Translations under genes and position numbers: made by a program | Notes under the pieces: model-generated | The model's input: the letters and a program-made list of their open reading frames with translations, nothing else | The model's database searches: none | What the model was told of the DNA's origin: nothing | In this document: in pieces, positions 56,946-64,000 of the stretch | Layout of the letters: the number at the start of each line of letters is the position of its first letter | Numbering within the stretch: position 1 is the first letter of the stretch | Source of the DNA: Nematopogon swammerdamellus | Lineage: Eukaryota; Arthropoda; Insecta; Lepidoptera; Adelidae | Assembly (NCBI GenBank): GCA_946902875.1 | Contig: OX336345.1 | Span: 3,007,395 to 3,071,394, forward strand | DNA: 64,000 nucleotides | Direction: 5' to 3'

Positions 56946-57290
56946 TACACCAACCGTGTAGGGCCGGTACTTAAAAAGAATAGCCCCACTGCATCTCTCC
57001 ACATTCATGGATTAAAAGGCCACGAAGGGATATGGACAAGATGCCGTGCATGAGCGCGACAGGCTAGCCACCTCTCAACTTGGCACGGTCCTTCCACCGA
57101 GTCATGTAGCATGTGGGTCTTCGTGCCTTACTTGCTGCTTGATAGTTATCTTGTCCTAATACTATGATAAATGTGGTGATCGGTGTTGTGCTGTAATTTG
57201 CAAGAGAACTTGCAGCACAACGCCGATTACTCTGCTTACCCCGATTGTCGGGATACAGCGTGTGGTATGTATGTATGTCCGTTTGACGGT
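56946..57290 (+). repeat. Repeat C copy inserted in repeat E
   Basis: Full C with an ATGT tail. Repeat E sequence occurs before (56838-56930) and after (57300-57480), so C landed inside E. Confidence 0.7.
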
Positions 57291-58190
57291 TGTATGTATT
57301 ACCGTTTTTACGATAGAGGAAAACGAAAACAATGTGAAAACATTCGTTTCTTGTATGGGGACCTGCCCTTAATTTGGATATGTATTCAAAAGATGCAGCC
57401 CTCGGATAGACAGACGGATAGACAGACAGACAGACGGCGTATTCTTAGTAATAGACTTCCGTACGGACACGAAAACTAAAAAAAAACCCACTTTCTAGAG
57501 CTAGAATTCCTTACCAATTTCTAATGTATCTATTAAAAATAGTTTTTTGAAAAATTCAGCTTATTCAATTGTGTATTTAATTGGGTAGGAAGGTATAGTA
57601 TGATAGAGTTTTCATATTGAATGAGAAGATACTTTCAGTTTTCATAACTAAACATTTACATCGCTATAAAAGAGCATTTTGAAAAGATTTGTTTTCGATA
57701 CAGTGCTTACCGCGATTGTCGTAAAGTAAACGTTAAAAGTTACGAATAAACAGTTTTTTATTAATTTAATATTAATCTGTCGGAATACAGCACGAGCATG
57801 TGTCATACATACATATGGATGAACGTTTTTTTTTATTTTTATCAGAAGACGAAACGAAGGATCCTAGCTAAAGATACAGCCTGTATTATGGTCAATGGAA
57901 ACCAGAATGGTAAGTTCCTGTCAGTCGGAGGCGGGAAAACGGGATGTTTCGCTCTATTTGTGTAATTATCATGACGACGTGGTGACCGACTAACTGGGTG
58001 TCTGCCTACCTACACCAGTAACTCTGTTATGAATGGTTGCAATTTTAATTCCACAAATAGCTTGCGGAAAAAGTTTAATTTTATAAATGAATAGTCGTGT
58101 ATTTTATTGGAGTACACTACTACGAGAAACTAAATTATTATCTGAATTTTTAGGTTTCCGTATTCCGTACGGAAGCCTATTACTTCTTTG

Positions 58191-58570
58191 CGGCGGGTGG
58201 CCGAGTGGTTTGGGCATCGGCTTCTCATGCGGGAGGTCCGAGGTTCGAATCCGGTCGGCGTGTACCAATGAGTTTTTTCTGACGAAAAAATTTACGTGCA
58301 TACCTACACCCGCTGCTTCACCTCAAGTAGGTCCCTTCCCTTGCCCCTTACTAGGTGGTAGGCTCAAATTGTAGCCGACTGGGTTAGTACCACCGTACTG
58401 GATGTAAGATGGCCGCAAGCAACCTCGGTTGTGTTCTCCTCTAGTCCAGTATAGCCAGCAATCCAGGGAAGTCTCCGGTATGGCACCTACCTTCTCGGAG
58501 GTGATATTGGCTGGTTAGAGCATGTGCTTTGGCCCCTCCGACTCAGCCACCCATACCGGATTACATAAAA
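58191..58570 (+). mobile_element. SINE-B, full length, with tRNA-like head
   Basis: The head GGGTGGCCGAGTGGTTTGGG (box A) and GAGGTTCGAATCCGG (exact box B) are followed by a linker with TTTTTTCTGACGAAAAAA. The central domain shared with SINE-A comes next, then a distinct B body ending CACCCATACCGGATTACATA. It interrupts a minus-strand repeat E (58150-58190 and 58571-58690). Confidence 0.8.
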
Positions 58571-58784
58571 ATAGAAAAAGTAAAAAATGAAGGGGGGTTC
58601 CCATACAAGAAACGTGTTTTTTTCAATGTTTTTTTTGTGGTGCGGAAACATCGGTGCGCGAGTCCGACTCGCATTTGGCCGGTTTATTTTTATTATTTAA
58701 TCAACTTGATTGTGCGAAAGAACTATTGATCTATAGTTATTTAGTTTCTGTGAATAGAACAATAAGAATCATAGGCGTGCCGAT

Positions 58785-58806
58785 GGGGGGGGGGGGGGGG
58801 GGGGGG
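58785..58806. repeat. G22 homopolymer followed by C-rich tract
   Basis: 22 consecutive G, then AGCATCACC and C-rich DNA (CCCCCCCTTCCCCC). It could fold as a hairpin or a G-quadruplex. The exact length may be uncertain owing to sequencing. Confidence 0.85.
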
Positions 58807-59279
58807 AGCATCACCCGCCCCCCCTTCCCCCTGAAACAAAAACAAATTGCTTGGTATTTTTATTTTAAAACTACAACATGCATTATACACCTGGAATATT
58901 TTTAGGCACGTTCCAGTATTAAAATTGGCTTTAAAAAATTTCAATTAAATTAAAAATAATAAGTACTTACATGAGAAAATTTGCAAAATATAAATATATT
59001 TATATAAGTAATACAATATTATAATAAAGGGAAAGTATTAGTAGTAACGAAAAAAAAATTCACAAGAAATCACAGGTACAGTGAGGTAAGTAATTACATT
59101 CCTGAAACGTCATACTTTTAGATATAGTTTAATAAGACTGCATTTTTTGTGGCAATTTTCCTTAAAGTGGGGTTTTCTTTGCTAAACAGTTGTTTTCATC
59201 GGCTTACGGAAAATCCACTCCATATACAGTCATAATTATATCTGCTGAAAATTATGGATTTTTACTATCCTGACTAACG

Positions 59280-59520
59280 CTAACCTTTGTAGTCGACAGA
59301 CGAATTCTTCAAACGGCACGAATATCTTAATCGTTCTTGTGCCGCACTGCAAAGGTGTGGAATGGGGTTCTTGGGAATATCTTTCCCTACTCCTACAATC
59401 GACGTATCTTCAAATCGCGGGTTCATCACCTTACCCCAGCGACCATAATCCGTCCACCTCCTCGAGGGGTGAATTTGGTTGTGCCTAAGGCTCCGATCTC
59501 GAGCACAGTCACCCAGTTCG
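59280..59520 (+). pseudogene. Jockey/CR1-like LINE RT C-terminal remnant
   Basis: The stretch reads ...SRQTNSS..., then in another frame MCRTAKVWNGVLGNIFPYSY, NRRIFKSRVHH. The RT.KVWN.L...FP.SYN..IFK.RV pattern is the same LINE end as at 5108-5398. The frameshift near 59337 marks it as dead. Confidence 0.55.
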
Positions 59521-59689
59521 GGTGCAATAAAAATAAATGTACCCTCACTAGAGCTGTAGGTATGTATGCCCACGACCGAAGGGAAGCACTGACATGGCAC
59601 CTACCTCACCCGGTGTTATGGGCTGACATCACGGATGTTGTATGTGATGTAGCCAACCGTGTCAGTTTCCATAAAAAAAAAAGTGCTCT

Positions 59690-62380
59690 CACAAGAAAAA
59701 TATTTTGTTTAAAACTATGTGCTATGTGATTATACGATTAAGTATAATCACTACTGAACATTGAAATCCTTTCAAAACTTAGTTCTAAAGCAAACCATTT
59801 ATACGCTTTCGGTCCCGAACTAGATAATACGAGTACATTATAATTTTCGGTCGTCTGAAAATTTTAAGCGGCGACAACTCGTCAATAAACTCGAGCGATA
59901 GAAGAATCGGGGCCCACCTGCCGCGCGGTCCGTGGCGGTTGGCGCTACGTAGCGTAGCGATAGCTCAGGCGCTAGCACTGTGCGGAATCTGGAGAGGAAT
60001 TCCAAGATTCCAGCAACTTGTAGCACTTATCAACTGCGATTTTATAATAACACACATAAAGTATATGTCTTTAATCGTTTATCTTATATCGTTGAGGATG
60101 ATACAAGATTGTGTACACATTAGCAAGGGGTGATTTCGTTTGATTAAAGGTTCACAAGAAAATAACAAAGCTCCACCGTTTAAGATACAGAATCACCCTC
60201 TTTCGGAGTGTTTCAAAATAGACTACTAGATTTTTTAAGTTCACTATAAAAACGTTCTACAAATTTTATAAAGCCCGTCTACGAAGAACGAAGAAATATA
60301 GTGAATATTAAAGAGCATTTTATACTGCTCTTTAAAATAAATTTTCCTTGTTTATTTCTTCGTTTGTCGTAGTCGGTTTAAATACAATTTTCATTACCTA
60401 AATGTTTTTATTAAATTTAATTTATTTCTAAATAAATAAGTGTGGTATATAATTGAATCATCTTTTCAAATTCTTAACAAAGATACGAATGAAAGTTTAT
60501 AAATATAAATATGGCAATCCTCGAACTTGTCCCATTTTTTCTATCCCGAAAATGTTTTCTTGATTTTTTTTTTGGAACGGTTCATATAATGAAAATACAT
60601 ACACGTATTGAAGGTTTGAAAAAATATTAAGTGAGTCGACAGAACAATAACGTAGGGTCATGTGAAGTCAATTGAAAAAAACATTGTTTCTAACAATGTA
60701 AGCATATAATGTATGCGCGACACACCCATATCAGTACATAACACACTTCAGTACAGATGGGTAAATATTTTGTTAACTCTGATAATAACAAATTAAGTTT
60801 ATTTGAATAAATAATTCATTTCGTTAGCGACACAGGTGGGCTGTGCTTGCGCGTGATTTCAAACTATACTCTACGTGAACATAATTTAGTTTTACGATCA
60901 ATTTGAGAACTGGAAAATTAGTTAGTTAGAAATAATACCACAAATATATAATATTTTTTTATAAATTATAGGTACATTAAATTTGCAATTGTACGAAAAT
61001 AGTGTTTTTTAGTGTTCCGTCGCAAAATGCGAAAAAAGGGATTGTTATGGAATCGCTCTGTCTGCCTGTCTGTCTGTCGGTCACACGCAGATATCTCCGG
61101 ATCTACTGAACCGATTTCGAGTAATCATTTGTCTACTTTCAAGTCAACATATTTATTTGTACATAATTTGAAATGTTCTAACTATTATATCGTCAATTAA
61201 CACACATACTATGACTTTGATTTTCTTTAACTTCATATTACAGCAGGCAAAATACTCACACGACAAGTCATACGGAATGCGTTGAAATCAAGTAGAACCC
61301 GTGATAACGCTACGAACTCCGCGCCGCGCCGGCTCCAACGAGTCGCGAATCAGCTACTGAGCGAGTCCTTGACTTCACTAAACAGTCTGTACTAAAAATA
61401 AAATAAATTCCAAATATCTACCAATACTTACGCACACAGATTCAATGCAATTTTAGAACCTTTGAGCCACGGTGGAAAATAACAGGTATAATGATTCCTC
61501 GGTGATATGGAATCACTACTATCTACATAGAGTGACAAAAGATGATGCTTAGTGATCAAACATGTATCATGTATCACGATATATCACTGTGCACCTGACT
61601 GTGAAATAAACACTTTTTTTATTTTACTTACTCACTTACCATGGTCTCGAAAGTGGTATATATTTTTTCGCCAATGTTATTATTGGGAACTTTACACAGT
61701 CACTAAAGGTACATAGGGAACGCCTGCGCATCAAATTAAATAAATAGCCCCCTAATTAATAATATGAACGTGGATTTTATTAAATAACATTTTTAAGGAT
61801 ATATGTGTATGTATTTATTTTGAAAATGTCGAGTTTAATTTTGTTAGATACTTGGTATAGGAATATTTGTTTTATTTTATTAAGAGATTATGTACTTATA
61901 TTATGCAAGTTATTCTGAATGAAATATATTTTAACACATTTACATATTGATCATGTACTAGTATGTATTTACTTCCTGATCTCAACAGATATTTCGCGAA
62001 TCCTCGAGAAACTTAACACAAATATTATGTCAGCAACTGTCGGTGGATATTGGATGGATGCCTTGTGATAACAAGGTGAATATTGGAAGAGGCATGCAAT
62101 GCAGTAAGGCAGTAAGTTTGCAGGAATATAAATATATCCCCTATCCATAATGAATGCAAAAAGAAAACACACACAAATGTAAGGCTTTGGAAATAAATAT
62201 AAGATTATCTACAAAAAATCGAAGTATCAGATGAGATAAGAAATTTTTGGCTAAATACTTGAAATTTTTTTTTAACATTATTTGAAGCACAGAGTCTCTA
62301 ATATAAGGCCACCGTAAGCGTGAAAAAACCAACTCTATCTGCATAAAAGTTAATTTTTATACGATTTTTTGCATACGTAC
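59690..62380. other. Mostly AT-rich, no gene seen
   Basis: A GC-rich patch at 59880-60010 contains CTACGTAGCGTAGCG. 60170-60200 resembles an arm of the 27474 foldback family. The GC island at 61260 is listed separately. Confidence 0.45.
61260..61390 (-). promoter_or_regulatory. GC-rich, promoter or 5' UTR exon-like segment
   Basis: This is a CpG-rich island of about 110 bp (core 61262-61370) in AT-rich surroundings. On the minus strand it ends in GACTTGTCGT followed by the donor-like GTGAGTATT (61259-61251). It could be a 5' UTR exon for a minus-strand gene, possibly the one whose coding exon is at 55183-55324. That link is inference only. Confidence 0.25.
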
Positions 62381-62706
62381 ATACCAGACGCTTTATCCCG
62401 ACAATCGGGATAAGCAGAGTAATCGGAGTTGTGCTGCAGGTACTCTTGTAAATTACAACACAACATCGACCACCACGTTTAGCAAAGTATTCGGACAAGA
62501 TAACTATCAATTAGCAAGTAAGGCACGAAGACCCACCCGCCGCATGACTCGGTTGAAGAACCGTTCCAAGGTGAGAGATGGCTAGCCTGTCGCCTTTAAG
62601 CACGGCATCATGTCCTTGTACCTTAGTCACCTTTTACGACATGCATAATGAATTAATGAGATATGCAGTGGGGCTATTATTTTGAAGTAACTGCCCCATA
62701 AGGTTT

Positions 62707-63103
62707 TGCAATAAACTCAAAATCACAAAAATGTAACTTGGGTCACTCTGATTCTGGTTGCCTCATATTATTTGAAGCATGGCTGTATTGATTTAACTTG
62801 TTCAGTAGGTTTTTAATAACACATACATACTTCAAGAAACACCTAATAACGCAAGTGAAGAGAGCTTAAGTTAGTTTCTGAATAAATGTATATAGAGTTT
62901 AAGCGTTCAAATCAAAACAATTAGTGTTCTCGTTACACTCTTTTCATCTCGAGCGCGATGTCATTTTGACTGACTACAGTATTGTTCGATCTGTGGCCGA
63001 CGACGACAGCTCCTGCGTTTTGCGCTTACGCAACAATGTACGTGACGTATGAATATAGTTTTTACACGCAATCATTAGAAAAATGTGCTGTGCCTTAATT
63101 AGT
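62707..63103. other. Unassigned DNA before the 41-bp satellite
   Basis: No element recognised; a small GC rise at 62940-63060. Confidence 0.45.
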
Positions 63104-64000
63104 ATTAGGGCCACGGCACCGAACAAGGTGGGAACCGAACAGGTATTAGAGCCACGGCACCGAATAAGGTGGGAACCGAACAGGTATTAGGGCCACGGCA
63201 CCGAACAAGGTGGGAACCGAACAGGTATTAGGGCCACGGCACCGAACAAGGTGGGAACCGAACAGGTATTAGGGCCACGGCACCGAACAAGGTGGGAACC
63301 GAACAGGTATTAGGGCCACGGCACCGAACAAGGTGGGAACCGAACAGGTATTAGGGCCACGGCACCGAACAAGGTGGGAACCGAACAGGTATTAGGGCCA
63401 CGGCACTGAACGAGGTGGGAACCGAACAGGTATTAGGGCCACGGCACCGAACAAGGTGGGAACCGAACAGGTATTAGGGCCACGGCACTGAACGAGGTGG
63501 GAACCGAACAGGTATTAGGGCCACGGCACCGAACAAGGTGGGAACCGAACAGGTATTAGGGGCACGGCACTGAACGAGGTGGGAACCGAAGAGGTATTAG
63601 GGCCACGGCACCGAACAAGGTGGGAACCGAACAGGTATTAGGGGCACGGCACTGAACGAGGTGGGAACCGAACAGGTATTAGGGCCACGGCACCGAACAA
63701 GGTGGGAACCGAACAGGTATTAGGGCCACGGCACTGAACGAGGTGGGAACCGAACAGGTATTAGGGCCACGGCACCGAACAAGGTGGGAACCGAACAGGT
63801 ATTAGGGGCACGGCACTGAACGAGGTGGGAACCGAACAGGTATTAGGGCCACGGCACCGAACGAGGTGGGAACCGAACAGGTATTAGGGGCACGGCACTG
63901 AACGAGGTGGGAACCGAACAGGTATTAGGGCCACGGCACCGAACAAGGTGGGAACCGAACAGGTATTAGGGCCACGGCACTGAACGAGGTGGGAACCGAA
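63104..64000 (+). repeat. 41-bp satellite, about 22 units, running off the window end
   Basis: The unit begins ATTAGGGCCACGGCACCGAA and continues with CAAGGTGGGAACCGAACAGGT. The first seven units are nearly uniform; from about 63391 units with CACCGAACAAGG alternate with CACTGAACGAGG, giving an 82-bp dimer. The array continues past 64000. Confidence 0.93.

Noticed and set aside
58195..58265. Functional tRNA gene in SINE-B
   Set aside because: Boxes A and B are good, but it is the head of a dispersed SINE with no T-run directly after it.

Overview
The window is almost certainly lepidopteran (moth or butterfly) nuclear DNA; the species cannot be named from the sequence. The evidence is an AT-rich background, spliced genes with GTGAGT donors, and a dense load of repeats of a characteristically lepidopteran type: tRNA-derived SINEs, Helitron-like elements ending in CTAG next to a GC-rich terminal hairpin, GGAACCCTAAAAA-type repeats, and degraded RTE and Jockey/CR1 LINE 3' ends. 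There is no bacterial-style coding organisation. Most open frames in the window are chance or lie inside repeats.

The only well-supported host genes sit in the centre (18.6-29.0 kb): two paralogous secreted-protein genes in convergent orientation, + strand 18616-22921 (162 aa) and - strand 29015-25138 (204 aa). Both have the same unusual structure. The first coding exon carries only the ATG, followed immediately by a GTGAGT donor; a 3.3-3.8 kb intron follows, and the second exon encodes the rest of a signal peptide and the mature protein. They share a block built around VKL..KLG.L...DIF..IFGG. Their introns, especially that of the + strand gene, are packed with transposons. Three further single exons are weaker candidates (4708-4939 -, 12308-12468 +, 55183-55324 -), with promoter-like GC-rich DNA at 55.7-56.0 and 61.3-61.4 kb.

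Repeats by region. 1-10 kb: two tRNA-like sequences with a shared short trailer, SINE fragments, a 22-bp tandem array joined to a Jockey-like LINE end, a TIR element beside a 29-bp palindrome, and a Helitron-like element carrying a nested repeat. 10.1-11.8 kb: a 23-bp satellite with 115-bp higher-order structure. 12-18 kb: SINEs, a LINE tail and mostly unique AT-rich DNA. 18.6-29 kb: the gene pair with a hAT-like insertion, a 48-bp perfect palindrome and a 261-bp foldback. 29-40 kb: an inverted SINE pair, a LINE tail with a 15-bp target duplication, long foldback elements, a 63-bp mini-Helitron and a textbook hAT MITE. 40.5-48.2 kb: two copies of a 2.1-kb Helitron-like element differing at one seen base and carrying a retroelement protein fragment. 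43-54.7 kb: further LINE 3' ends. 63.1 kb to the end: a 41-bp satellite with dimeric higher-order structure running off the window.

The SINEs are modular. Family A has a head that looks like a tRNA gene whose anticodon region has been replaced by the internal-promoter part of 5S rRNA. Family B has an ordinary tRNA-like head. Both share a central domain. Family D joins the head of repeat C to the body of A. This modular set, the ATG-only-exon gene pair and the recently moved Helitron with its passenger are the most interesting contents. No operon-like or defence-like system is visible.
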